Positions 35,657 to 44,530 of a DNA stretch of 64,000 nucleotides are shown here, in pieces. The notes under the pieces are model-generated. The model ran no database searches. It worked only from the letters and a program-made list of their open reading frames with translations, and was not told the origin of the DNA. A program made the translations under genes and the position numbers. Source of the stretch: Candidatus Limnocylindrales bacterium (GTDB lineage Bacteria > Desulfobacterota > Binatia > UBA1149 > CAITLU01); contig DATNBU010000013.1 in the NCBI GenBank assembly GCA_035571835.1, forward strand, positions 131,369 through 195,368, given 5' to 3'. Within the stretch, counting starts at the first letter, position 1. Each line of letters opens with the position of its first letter.

Positions 35657-37501
35657 TCATGGCGTACGGATGACGTGAATCCGATTGTGTCCGGGCGGCA
35701 GCCACCGCACGTACTCGACTACGGGCAGGTCTTCTTCGAGGAATCCGGAAACCGGCGACAGAGTGATCCACCAGCGCGGCTGAATGCTGGGTGCGTGATT
35801 CAGGAACCAGAAGGGCAGAGCGAGGTCGGTTCGTCGTCGGTAGGATGCCCGGACTTCGGGTGGACGCCGGACCGCCGGATGGGCCACGAAGCCGGCTGCG
35901 TCGATCTGCGTCAACCCGTCGATCTCGAAACCGCCGCAGATCGACGTCGCAGGAACGCCGCGCGCCCGAAGCTGATCGAACGCTTCGCGTCTCGCTCGGA
36001 GCGCCGCGAACATGTCGTGCGTGATCGCAATTCCGTAGAATCCCCACAACGTGACGAGCACGGCTCCCATCGCCATGACCCCGGCCGGCATTGCGCCCGA
36101 GCGTCGGCGCAGCAACAGGACGATGGCGAACGGCAGCAGCGGTATCACATAGCGGTCGTACGAGGTCGCCCGGAACAGGAACAGAGCCATCATCGCAGCG
36201 TAGGCGACGGCGGAACTTGCCAGCAGTGCCACGACGAGCCGCTCGCATTGCGTTGCGCCGTCGCGTCGAAACGGGCTTCTCATCGTTGCGACGAGAAGCG
36301 GCATGCTCGCATAACTTGCCAGCGCGATTGCCTGCTGCACGGCAGGCGCGAGCGTCAACTGGCCTTCGCCGATGACCGTCATTCCGGCACCGACGAGCCC
36401 GGTCCTCGACAGGAGATTGTCCAGCCACGGCGCCGAACCCGACGACGAAAGCAACATCGGTGCCGTGATCGCTGCGACGACAGCGGCTACGCCAAGGCGG
36501 ATTCGCATCGCGGTGTCGCCGCTGCATGCTTCGCCTGCGATGCGGCAGACCGACAGCGGGAGCACGAGCGCCAGGATCGAGTACAGCAGCGGGAGCAGCG
36601 CCTGCACGGACCGCGGAAGGCCGTGAAGCACCGGCAGCACCGCGTCACCAAGACTCTTGAGCTCGACGACGTATGGCTGCGCGGCACGCCAGTGGACGGC
36701 TGCGACGGCGAGCAGCACACTCGCAGCCGCCAGCCCGAGCGCGACGAGCCCGAGCCGTGGTCGTCGGCATTCGAACGCGGCAAAGCACGCAAGCATCGCA
36801 ATCGGAGCGAGCCACGCCGTCTGCCGCACGGAAGCGCCGAGCGCACCGCCGACGAACGCAACAAGGAGATACCCGATCGCCGGTCGAAGCTCGGCCTGCC
36901 GGCTCGAGTGCACGAGCGCAAGCGCGCACAGAAGGCCTCCGGCGAGCGCGGGGAGGTCCGTCATGAACGACGTTGCGAGGGGAATCACCAGTGGCGACAG
37001 ACCGAACGCCAGCGCTCCGAGGCTGGCCGGCAGCGAGCGCACGCCGGCAAGTCGGAGAAGCGCGCGAAGCAGGAGCGCTGTCCCGACGGCAATCGGCAAC
37101 GTCGAGACACGTACCGCGATCAGTGACGGGCCGAACAGGCGGACCGACGCGGCGCCGAGCCAGGCCTGGGCGCCGATCATCGGCGAAGCCCATCCGTTGT
37201 AGCGAAGCTCGCCGGAGCTCGAGAGGTCGAGAGCGGTGCGAATGTAGGACCAGTCGTCGAGGACGCCGGTATTCGTGAATGGCCAGGTGGCGAGATACGC
37301 CGCCGCGAGCACGACGACGCACGCCAGCAGGTCTCGTCGGGCATTGTCTGGCTGATGTGAAACGGGCGCGCCCGGATCGCGCGGGTCGGCCGATCCGGTT
37401 GCTGCGAAGGGCACGCGGGCGTTGTCACACGCCGAACGGCGCCCCGCAACACACGGCCGGACAGAACCGGGGAAGGGCCTGCGCCAATCCGGTTTCCGCA
37501 T
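35657..37501 (-). CDS. glycosyltransferase family 39-like membrane protein
   Basis: 614 aa with about 12 hydrophobic helices. The acidic motif TGVLDDWSYI follows the first helix, as in GT-C enzymes that use polyprenyl-phosphate sugars, and the C-terminal 120 residues form a soluble domain. The beginning (about 50 residues) is Arg/Pro-rich and a start farther in, near VPFAATGSADP, is possible. It probably transfers a sugar to protein or lipid A-type acceptors in the periplasm. Convergent with dgt; the stops are 39 bp apart. Confidence 0.65.
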   Translation of the reverse strand: MRKPDWRRPFPGSVRPCVAGRRSACDNARVPFAATGSADPRDPGAPVSHQPDNARRDLLACVVVLAAAYLATWPFTNTGVLDDWSYIRTALDLSSSGELRYNGWASPMIGAQAWLGAASVRLFGPSLIAVRVSTLPIAVGTALLLRALLRLAGVRSLPASLGALAFGLSPLVIPLATSFMTDLPALAGGLLCALALVHSSRQAELRPAIGYLLVAFVGGALGASVRQTAWLAPIAMLACFAAFECRRPRLGLVALGLAAASVLLAVAAVHWRAAQPYVVELKSLGDAVLPVLHGLPRSVQALLPLLYSILALVLPLSVCRIAGEACSGDTAMRIRLGVAAVVAAITAPMLLSSSGSAPWLDNLLSRTGLVGAGMTVIGEGQLTLAPAVQQAIALASYASMPLLVATMRSPFRRDGATQCERLVVALLASSAVAYAAMMALFLFRATSYDRYVIPLLPFAIVLLLRRRSGAMPAGVMAMGAVLVTLWGFYGIAITHDMFAALRARREAFDQLRARGVPATSICGGFEIDGLTQIDAAGFVAHPAVRRPPEVRASYRRRTDLALPFWFLNHAPSIQPRWWITLSPVSGFLEEDLPVVEYVRWLPPGHNRIHVIRTP

Positions 37502-37646
37502 GATTCCCCGGTGTTTTCATGCGGCTTGGTTTACATAATATATCTTATCAGACGTTGTTGATGAGCCGGAAAAAGCTCGCGCGCCGCGTTTTGCGCGCCT
37601 TTTCTTTCGTACGCATCCCGGCGATGTTCGGTCCCGACTCCGACCT
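37502..37646 (+). promoter_or_regulatory. A/T-rich upstream region
   Basis: 145-bp gap with an unusual run TTTACATAATATATCTTATC at 37530-37549; TAATAT (37536-37541) is a plausible -10 box. A 35-codon frame begins at the ATG at 37561 (MSRKKLARRVLRAFSFVR...) and ends about 20 bases into the next gene in another frame; it may be a leader or the first part of that gene after a frameshift. Confidence 0.35.
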
Positions 37647-38105
37647 GTGTTGCGCAGCCATCTCATAACGGCCGGAGACGGCCGTTCGACCGAAGAGCTC
37701 GTCGAGGCCGGGCGCTATGCCTACGCGCATTCGTGCGTGTACTCCGAGAACTTTCCCGCGCGGAATCAGGGCGGACCCCGGACCCATGAAATCGTGCTGC
37801 TGGAGTTCGACCACGACGTGATGGCAAAGGACGCCATTGACGAGGCAAGCCGGCTCGGCCTCAAGCCTCCGAGCTACGAGGACGCGCTCTACTTCGGCAT
37901 TGAACATCCCGAGGTCCAGCGCGAGCGGCCCGTCGTCTTCCTCCATGACCCCTGGTACGGATACTTCGCTCGTCGCGACGTGCTTCTTCTGTGGACCAAC
38001 GTCGGCGGCCGCGAGCTCGGTCTCGAAGGCTTCGACGATCTGATGAGCTGCGGCTACTGGTTCGCGTTTGTTCGCGAACCGTCCGATGCGAAGCCCGTGA
38101 AATAA
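37647..38105 (+). CDS. hypothetical protein
   Basis: 152 aa, no signal. The body HEIVLLEFDHDVMAKDAID ... DALYFGIEHPEVQRERPVVFLHD ... RELGLEGFDDLMSCGYWFAFVRE has the sequence pattern of short conserved bacterial hypothetical proteins often found near mobile regions, but I cannot name a family function. The GTG at 37647 is the only start in frame and has no good ribosome site; the upstream out-of-frame ATG at 37561 suggests a possible frameshift. Confidence 0.5.
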   Translation: MLRSHLITAGDGRSTEELVEAGRYAYAHSCVYSENFPARNQGGPRTHEIVLLEFDHDVMAKDAIDEASRLGLKPPSYEDALYFGIEHPEVQRERPVVFLHDPWYGYFARRDVLLLWTNVGGRELGLEGFDDLMSCGYWFAFVREPSDAKPVK

Positions 38106-38163
38106 AGCCCGTTTCGGACGGCCATCGAGTCGCTCGTATCGAAGAGTCAAGGCCCCCGCTCCG

Positions 38164-38206
38164 GGCTGGCCGATCCGCTTCGCTGGCTCGCCGCAGCGCC
38201 GGCCTG
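38164..38206. repeat. 43-bp dispersed repeat, copy 1 (intergenic)
   Basis: Begins GGCTGGCCGATCCGCTTCGC and ends GCAGCGCCGGCCTG. It matches 44011-44053 at 42 of 43 bases in the same orientation. It lies between convergent genes. Confidence 0.9.
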
Positions 38207-38280
38207 GCGCCGCAGGCGTTGACCATTGTCGATGCCGCTACGTCAGCGCTCTGTCTGCATCGAAGGCTGACACGTCAACT

Positions 38281-40347
38281 CTAGTCGCTCGATAGCCGAA
38301 CGCTCGTGTCCGTATTGTCGATCGGCTCCGCGTACGTCGCTTCCCAGCACGCACCGAGATCGTTGACGAGTTGCGCGCGAACCGGAAAAGCCAGGAGCGG
38401 CAGCGACGGCAGCTCCAGGTTTTCGCCGGCGGCCGAAAGGCCGATGGAGGTTTTCGTTGCAGTTCCTTTGACCGTGAGCTTGGTCATCCCATTCGGCATG
38501 CCATCTCTGCTCCGGTACTGCGTCGCAGCGGATCTCTTCCAGCAGCCGCCCGTAACGCCATTGCCGCAGATCGGCCCCGCGGGTGCATCGACGCGTGCCA
38601 GAAGCCCGCTCGGATCGAACACGCACAACCCATAATTCGTCCCGCCAAGACCGGCGGCGATCTCATCCGGTGCCGACGCTTCTCCCTTCGGCCACTTCCA
38701 GCGCAGCGATCGCGCGGCCGGATCGGTACTGTCTTCCATCTGCAATCGCGTAGCTGCCAGGGGCTGCTTGCAGCCGGTATGCGCCTCGAGGACGTGCTCG
38801 CAGGTCGCTGCGCCGTCGCAGCGATCGAACGTGCAGAGGTCGTCGTCCGCCGTGCAGGCAGTTCCTGCCGGTGCAGTCTGATGCAGGCAAGTCCCGCTGC
38901 CGTCGCAGCGCTCGAGCGTGCAAAGGTCGTCGTCGGGCGCGCAGGCCGTATCAGCCGCGACGAGCGTGCAGGCTCGAGTACAGCAGTCGATGTTGCCGCG
39001 ATTCCCGTCATCGCATTCTTCGCCGGGATCGCTCAGCCCGTTGCCGCATGGGTGACCGGCCAGTGCGTACACCATGTCGAGACCGGGACCCTTGGTGCCG
39101 CTGGCGAGCCGCCTGTCCTTCGACGACCACAATGCCAGCCAGTGACCCGAAGGATCGTACGCGACGAACGGATGGATCTCGTCATCGCCCGAGGGGTCCG
39201 TCTGGGCGTCGTTCAGCGGAAACCATGGGGACCAGGTCGCGCCATCATCGTCAGTGCTCGCCATGAAGACGTCCGCGTCCAGGCCGTAGGCGTCAGGGGT
39301 CCCGTGAGCACCCCGCTGCCAGACCACGACGAACTCGCCGTCCGGTCCGGCGGCGACGCTGACAGGCCCATCATTGCCGTTAAAATCCGAAGCGACCGCG
39401 ATCGGTGCGCTCCACGTCGTGGCGCCGTCCGACGAGCGTGCGGCGTAAATGAAAGAGGCATCTGTCCCGTACGAGGGCCAGGTCGCGATCCAGTTGCCGG
39501 CGCCGTCGCTTGCAAGCCGCGCGGAGTCGTCGTCGGTCTGATCGTCGGCGTGAAGCGCCGAAGGCGCAGCCCACGTAAGTCCGCCATCGGTCGAATGCGA
39601 TGCGAACAAATCGCGATCGACCTGCTGGTCGGTAGATATATCGTAGCCACCGGTCACCCACGTGACTACCCAGGCCCCGCCGGACCAGAACACCTGCGTG
39701 CCGATCACGCCTGGTGCATCGCCGGCGGCATCTGCGACGAGCGTCGCCGGAGGGCTCCAGGTATTTCCGCCGTCGGTTGAACGCGTAGCGTAGATGTCCG
39801 TGTAGATCGCTCCGCCGATGTTATGCCCGGGCCACACGATGATCCACGTCCCCTCTCCGTCCGTCGCAATTCCCGGAGACCGTGCACCCTCCGCCAGTGT
39901 TCCCGGAGGACTCCACGACGTTCCCAGATCGTCGGAATGCGCGACGAGGATCTGTTCGCCCTGTTCGCTCGTCCTCGACCATACCGCGATGAACCGGCCG
40001 TTCGTATCGGCAGCCAGCGATGGCGCAAAATCATTATCCTCAACGACGTTGTCGAAAAAAACGTAATCGTCCGTTGCGAAATCCGTATTGAGAATGGCGG
40101 CCGGGCCGAACGTGAGGCCATTGTCGGTCGATCGCGAAAACGCGATCTCGCGTATCGTGCTCCATGCGACGACCCATGTACCCGCACCGTTCGTTGCAGC
40201 GACTGGCGAAACGGCGTTGGTCCCGGCGTCGTTCAACTGAGGGTCCAGCACAACGGGCGGCTCAAAGACGGGCGACGCCGCCTGCACCGGCAGATTCGGA
40301 AGAAGGCAGAGGGCCAGAAGTATCGGTAGTTGCTTGTGGAAGATCAT
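38281..40347 (-). CDS. secreted BNR/sialidase-repeat protein with shared C-terminal domain
   Basis: 688 aa. Signal peptide MIFHKQLPILLALCLLPNLPVQA. Residues about 45-405 have six BNR/Asp-box repeats of the type STDGGNTWSPPATL, as in sialidase-like beta-propellers; catalytic sialidase residues were not recognised, so it may only bind. Then CGNGLSDPGEECDDGNRGNIDC, the Myxococcus-type Cys-rich repeat, two further Cys modules (CTLERCDGSGTC-like), and a C-terminal domain of about 150 aa that is also found in the neighbour at 40921-43023. Last gene of a three-gene minus-strand run. ATG at 40347 chosen by the signal peptide. Confidence 0.7.
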   Translation of the reverse strand: MIFHKQLPILLALCLLPNLPVQAASPVFEPPVVLDPQLNDAGTNAVSPVAATNGAGTWVVAWSTIREIAFSRSTDNGLTFGPAAILNTDFATDDYVFFDNVVEDNDFAPSLAADTNGRFIAVWSRTSEQGEQILVAHSDDLGTSWSPPGTLAEGARSPGIATDGEGTWIIVWPGHNIGGAIYTDIYATRSTDGGNTWSPPATLVADAAGDAPGVIGTQVFWSGGAWVVTWVTGGYDISTDQQVDRDLFASHSTDGGLTWAAPSALHADDQTDDDSARLASDGAGNWIATWPSYGTDASFIYAARSSDGATTWSAPIAVASDFNGNDGPVSVAAGPDGEFVVVWQRGAHGTPDAYGLDADVFMASTDDDGATWSPWFPLNDAQTDPSGDDEIHPFVAYDPSGHWLALWSSKDRRLASGTKGPGLDMVYALAGHPCGNGLSDPGEECDDGNRGNIDCCTRACTLVAADTACAPDDDLCTLERCDGSGTCLHQTAPAGTACTADDDLCTFDRCDGAATCEHVLEAHTGCKQPLAATRLQMEDSTDPAARSLRWKWPKGEASAPDEIAAGLGGTNYGLCVFDPSGLLARVDAPAGPICGNGVTGGCWKRSAATQYRSRDGMPNGMTKLTVKGTATKTSIGLSAAGENLELPSLPLLAFPVRAQLVNDLGACWEATYAEPIDNTDTSVRLSSD

Positions 40348-40399
40348 GTTTTCGCACCTGGAGGCAATACAGTTGTCAGTCAGACCGACCATCGAGGAG

Positions 40400-40918
40400 T
40401 CAGGGCACCCGCTGCCGCGCGACGCGATCGCTTATGTCGGCGAGCAGCTCGTCAAGATCGATCCCGGAACGATCCGCGCCTCGGCCGGCAATGCGTCGGC
40501 CGTGTTCGGTCCGAACGTGATAGATACCGGTTTCGAGACCTACCGGGCTCGTGAAGCCGCGAGCGCTTTCGCGGCGCAAAAATACGACGACCTCTTCGCC
40601 GACCGAATACATCGGCAGATCCGGGATGCGACCGATCGGGGTCGTGCTCGAAGCATCCGAATTTCCGAACTGCTTGATCGTGAGCCGCCGGCCGCTCTCG
40701 CCCTTCACCGCTTTGTCGACGTCGAATGTAACCCAAGTCGCCGCCAGTCCCGACGCATCCCTGCCGGTACGAACGTTCGTCACCGTGGCATGAACGATCC
40801 GGTCCGCGCCGCGGACCGTTTCATCGAGCGTCAACTCCCGCGCCACCGTCATCGCGCCGGCGGATGTGGCGGCGAGAACGGCGGCGAGCGAAGCGATCCG
40901 AATGAACTTTCGTCTCAT
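40400..40918 (-). CDS. small secreted hypothetical protein
   Basis: 172 aa. Signal peptide MRRKFIRIASLAAVLAATSAGA, then a beta-rich domain (VARELTLDETVRGADRIVHATVTNVR ... TWVTFDVDKAVKG ... YSVGEEVVVFLRR) of a kind seen in exported proteins of unknown function. Its ATG lies 2 bp after the stop of the metalloprotease-like gene and it precedes the BNR gene by 52 bp, so it belongs to the same transcript. No catalytic residue can be named. Confidence 0.6.
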   Translation of the reverse strand: MRRKFIRIASLAAVLAATSAGAMTVARELTLDETVRGADRIVHATVTNVRTGRDASGLAATWVTFDVDKAVKGESGRRLTIKQFGNSDASSTTPIGRIPDLPMYSVGEEVVVFLRRESARGFTSPVGLETGIYHVRTEHGRRIAGRGADRSGIDLDELLADISDRVARQRVP

Positions 40919-40920
40919 CC

Positions 40921-43023
40921 CTAACCTCTTGCGCGAAGCTCGTCGGTGTCGTTCCGGAGCATGCCATTCGACGGAAAAGCGCTCGACCAGCAGTGTCCGT
41001 CGCTGTTCATCCATTGCACCGACAGCGGGAATACGAGCGGCAGTACCGGCATACCGAGCGCGTCGCCGGCTCCTTTGAGCTTGAACTTCGCACGCCCGGC
41101 ATCATCGGCTTTGAGCTTGGCCGATCCGAGACCGTCCGGAAGCAGCCCGGCATCTTTGTAGCTCAGGCCCGAGCTCTTCACGCTCCAGCAGCCCTCGAGC
41201 CCCGAGCCGCAGCGAGTGCCCGCCGGCGCCCTCGCCATCAGACGGAGCGAATTCGCGGCGTCGTAGACGCACAGCGCGTAGCTGGTTCCAGCGTCTGTCG
41301 AGGGATCGCCGAGCTCCGCGGCCGACGCGTCGCCGGGTCCCCATTTCCATTGCAGCGCGAAGTTCGATGGATCCCCGCGACGAAGACGAAGCGACGAGTG
41401 TCCGACCGAGGACGGCGCGGAGCAGTCGTTGCGCGGCGCCGGCGGACACGCGGCGGCCGGTGCAAAGTCGAATGCAATCTCCATCAGTCCCCCGCCCTGC
41501 ACACGCGCGGCGACATCGAACAGATAGGGAACTCCCGCATCGGCCGCGACGACCAGATCCGATGTGACATTCGGTCCGCTGTCGTTGTCGCAGGCCTCCT
41601 GCGTCAATATGCCGCATTGTCCACTCAGTGCGCTGACGATCGTATCATAGTTGCTGCCGGACGTGGCTGCGTGGATCACCCCGTCGACAGAGGGCGTGAA
41701 CTGATACCAGACGCTGTTGTAGTTCTGCGAAAAAAACTCCGTGCATGTCTGGATAGGGTCGAATGCACCGAGCGTTGCGCCGGTGACGTCGATCGCATCG
41801 GCAAATGGCATCTCATCGATGTCGATCGCACCGCTGCATTCGTCATTGACCGGGATCGGGCCCTGGTTCGCGATGAAGTCGATGTCGTCGATTACGCTGC
41901 CGGCCGTGACGACGATTGCCTGTGCGACCGCCGGATCGTCCGGCGGATTGCTGGCCGCCTCGTCACTGCCATTCCAGAACTCCGGAGCGCCCGGCAGCCC
42001 TGTCGGAGTTTCGGACGGTCCGACGCTCGAGCCGCCGATAAAAGCGGCATAGACCGGCTCGATCTCCACCGTGTAAGACCCCGGCGGCAGTCCCTTCAAT
42101 TCATACCGCCCTCTCAATGCGGCGTCCGCCGGTCCACCCGGATTGGACGGAAAGTAGTAGGCCCCGGAAACCTGCGACACGGCCGTCACAAGCGAATCGC
42201 CAACGGCGCGCGCCACGACGTTCGCACCCTGAAACAGCGTAACGCCGTCGGCGAAAAGCACGGATCCCGCTATCGTCCCGTTCTCGGTGTCGAACGACGC
42301 GGCCGGATACAGCGAAGAGACCGAGGCCATGTCGTCGAGGTGAAGCGATGTCATCGCCGTTCCGTTGACCAGAATCGGGAACATCGTCGCGACCGCTGCA
42401 TCGTTCAAAGGGTCTCCATCGAACGCGACGGACAGGCCCACCTGCGAATGGTCAAGGTTGAGATAGTGTCCGAGTTCGTGGATCAGGACGGCATCGAACT
42501 GTTCCGGGGTCAGCTCGGGATTGGAATCGGAATCGACGCCGTCGAGGAATACCCCGTTCATCACCGAATAACCTTCGGTAAGTTCGGGAGGGACATACGT
42601 CCCGCAGGCCGGTGCCGCGAATCCGATGATGTGCTCACTGGCGCCGTCACCGAAGAGGTCATCGGTGATCTTTCCATCCGTATCGAAAACAATCGGGCTC
42701 AATCCATCATCGCATGACGACAGGATGCCCGTGTAGTTGGCCGACGTCACGTCCATCGAAAGTTGAGATCCCGCGCTCAGCGAGACATCTGCCGTCGCCA
42801 CGTCGTTCCAGGCGTCGGCGGCAGCCGCCAGGCGCGCTGTCGCGGATGCATTCGACAGTGCGCCGAGCGAGCCGCGATCCGGATTGTACGACGCCGTGCC
42901 GCCCGGCCAGGTCAGTGGCTGCCCCCCACCGTTCACGATCAGTGGGCCGGCCGCATCTGACGACCGGGCAGCTACCGCGATGCACAGCGCTGCGGCGAAC
43001 AGGCAATGAAGAAGCCGCGTCAC
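40921..43023 (-). CDS. secreted matrixin-like metalloprotease with shared C-terminal domain
   Basis: 700 aa from the GTG at 43023 (TRLLHCLFAAALCIAVAA follows, a signal peptide; GAGGG upstream). The zinc motif HELGHYLNLDHS (HExxHxxxxxH) with a Met further down (VNGTAMTSLHLDD) marks a metzincin. After it come a CNA_B/carboxypeptidase-regulatory-like unit (GTIAGSVLFADG...), a PPC-like beta domain (NSVWYQFTPSVDG) and the C-terminal domain shared with the BNR protein (final 150 aa). The protein probably acts outside the cell. First gene of the operon 40921-40400-38281. Confidence 0.7.
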   Translation of the reverse strand: MTRLLHCLFAAALCIAVAARSSDAAGPLIVNGGGQPLTWPGGTASYNPDRGSLGALSNASATARLAAAADAWNDVATADVSLSAGSQLSMDVTSANYTGILSSCDDGLSPIVFDTDGKITDDLFGDGASEHIIGFAAPACGTYVPPELTEGYSVMNGVFLDGVDSDSNPELTPEQFDAVLIHELGHYLNLDHSQVGLSVAFDGDPLNDAAVATMFPILVNGTAMTSLHLDDMASVSSLYPAASFDTENGTIAGSVLFADGVTLFQGANVVARAVGDSLVTAVSQVSGAYYFPSNPGGPADAALRGRYELKGLPPGSYTVEIEPVYAAFIGGSSVGPSETPTGLPGAPEFWNGSDEAASNPPDDPAVAQAIVVTAGSVIDDIDFIANQGPIPVNDECSGAIDIDEMPFADAIDVTGATLGAFDPIQTCTEFFSQNYNSVWYQFTPSVDGVIHAATSGSNYDTIVSALSGQCGILTQEACDNDSGPNVTSDLVVAADAGVPYLFDVAARVQGGGLMEIAFDFAPAAACPPAPRNDCSAPSSVGHSSLRLRRGDPSNFALQWKWGPGDASAAELGDPSTDAGTSYALCVYDAANSLRLMARAPAGTRCGSGLEGCWSVKSSGLSYKDAGLLPDGLGSAKLKADDAGRAKFKLKGAGDALGMPVLPLVFPLSVQWMNSDGHCWSSAFPSNGMLRNDTDELRARG

Positions 43024-43233
43024 GTGTACAGCCCTCAGTCGACGCGCGCGACGCGAAACGGCACGCCGACGGATGCGAACGATCCTCGAGCGATGACGAT
43101 CGACTGAGAAAGAACGAAAAGACTGATTTTCTCCAAGTTGGTCAGACAATACCTCCCCCGAGCGAGGCCAATCAACCCGGAAACTCGCAGGTTCGAGCCG
43201 AATCGTACGGTGCCGGAACGCTTGATCCACACT

Positions 43234-43527
43234 TCATTCGTCCACTTTCGTCGCCGATCCTTCAAAGCATTCGTCGCCCACGATCACGGTGACGGTGGTA
43301 GTCACTGTCGTTTCGTCGGCGAGACCCGCGGCCAGCGTCAGGCCTTCGGCGGTGATGTCGAAGATCTCGAGGGGGTTGTCGGGAATGTTGCAGACGAAAA
43401 GCCGGTTGCCGTCCGGCGACATCGCACGCGGGCGAACCGGCCCGGATTCGAAAGTTACGAACGCAGCGGCCGGCGCTGCGACGACGGGAAGCGCGAGTGC
43501 AAGCGCTCGACGAGCGAGATGATGCAT
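43234..43527 (-). pseudogene. truncated YVTN/beta-propeller protein
   Basis: 97 codons: signal-like MHHLARRALALALPVVAAPAAA, then VTFESGPVRPRAMSPDGNRLFVCNIPDNPLEIFDI, the first blade and start of a YVTN-type propeller that normally runs for several hundred residues. It then changes into an unrelated tail TVTTTVTVIVGDECFEGSATKVDE and stops. No continuation was found in the other frames down to 43024. It looks like a remnant with an internal deletion; a genuine short exported protein is the alternative. Confidence 0.45.
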
Positions 43528-43624
43528 GCCCCTCCCGGAGATCCTGCACCTTGATGCACGACCCGGCGATACTACGTGGCCGGTTCGTGCCGACGCAAGG
43601 CAGGAACTCCGGGGTGCTGCGTAG

Positions 43625-44530
43625 CTAGTATCCCGGCGGCGGAGCGACGCCGACCCACGACGGCGTGCTTCCCGAGTACGCCTGCTGGTACCACGACGAA
43701 CCGCACTGCAGATAGCTTACGCCACCGACCATCACCGTGGCGCCAGCGCACGGAGGCGCGGAAACAGCCGAGTTCACAACAGCCGATCCGACGGCAGCCG
43801 CGGCGCCGACAGCCAGGCCGACCGCGAGACCTTCGCCTTCGTCCCACTCGCCGTTTCCCCAATCGTCGTCCCAGTCGCCGTTGTGATCGTGATTGTCCTC
43901 GGCGAAGTCCTGGCGATCGTCCTGACGGTTGCTGGCGGCGTTCTGGCGGTCTTCGCGCGCGCCGGTGGCGTAGTCCTGACGGTCCTGCTGGCTTCTGGTT
44001 CCCGCCTTCTGGCTGGCCGATCCGCTTCGCTGGCTCGCGGCAGCGCCGGCCTGACGGTTCTGCGATCCGGACTGCGGCACGTTCTGTACCGACGGAGGCA
44101 TTGTGCGCTGCCCGGAGGATGCCGCCGGAGAACGCGAGGCACCGGGCGCCGTGCGCGAGCTCGCCGACGGTGCGGCACTCGCTCCAGGCCGAGTCGTCGA
44201 GTTGCCACCGCGACTCAACGAGTTCCCACCGCGACTCGTCGAAGCTGCGCCGCGACTCGCTGACGCTCCACTGCGACTCGCTGACGCTCCGCCGCGACTC
44301 GCGGGCGAAGCACCCGAGCGTCCGCTCGAAAGGCTTCCGCCCGACGCCGCGCCGCCGCGACTGAAACCTCCACCGGCACCGCCGCGTGAAGCGCCACCAC
44401 CGCCGCGGCCTCCGCCGCCGCCGCCGCCGCCGAATCCACGCGCGAGCGCTTCGTTCGCGCCGGTCGCGAAGAGCGCGAACATGGCCATCGTCACGATCGC
44501 TGCAAATGCTCTACGGTTGCGCTGCTTCAT
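43625..44530 (-). CDS. secreted Ser/Gly/Arg-rich low-complexity protein
   Basis: 301 aa: signal peptide (FAAIVTMAMFALFATGANEALA), a Gly run, about 100 residues of SRGGA/SASRGG-type repeats, a DRQD-rich acidic segment, then a hydrophobic glycine/alanine helix (GLAVGLAVGAAAAVGSAVV) and the C-terminal motif PPCAGATVMVGGVSYLQCGSSWY. The repeats contain a copy of the 43-bp dispersed repeat. Such surface proteins occur near DUF2092 genes, and this one overlaps that gene's stop in ATGA, so the two are coupled. Function unknown. Confidence 0.6.
   Translation of the reverse strand: MKQRNRRAFAAIVTMAMFALFATGANEALARGFGGGGGGGGRGGGGASRGGAGGGFSRGGAASGGSLSSGRSGASPASRGGASASRSGASASRGAASTSRGGNSLSRGGNSTTRPGASAAPSASSRTAPGASRSPAASSGQRTMPPSVQNVPQSGSQNRQAGAAASQRSGSASQKAGTRSQQDRQDYATGAREDRQNAASNRQDDRQDFAEDNHDHNGDWDDDWGNGEWDEGEGLAVGLAVGAAAAVGSAVVNSAVSAPPCAGATVMVGGVSYLQCGSSWYQQAYSGSTPSWVGVAPPPGY
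44011..44053. repeat. 43-bp dispersed repeat, copy 2 (inside a gene)
   Basis: Same sequence as 38164-38206 with one difference. It codes on the minus strand for the segment QAGAAASQRSGSASQ of the low-complexity secreted protein. Confidence 0.9.
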
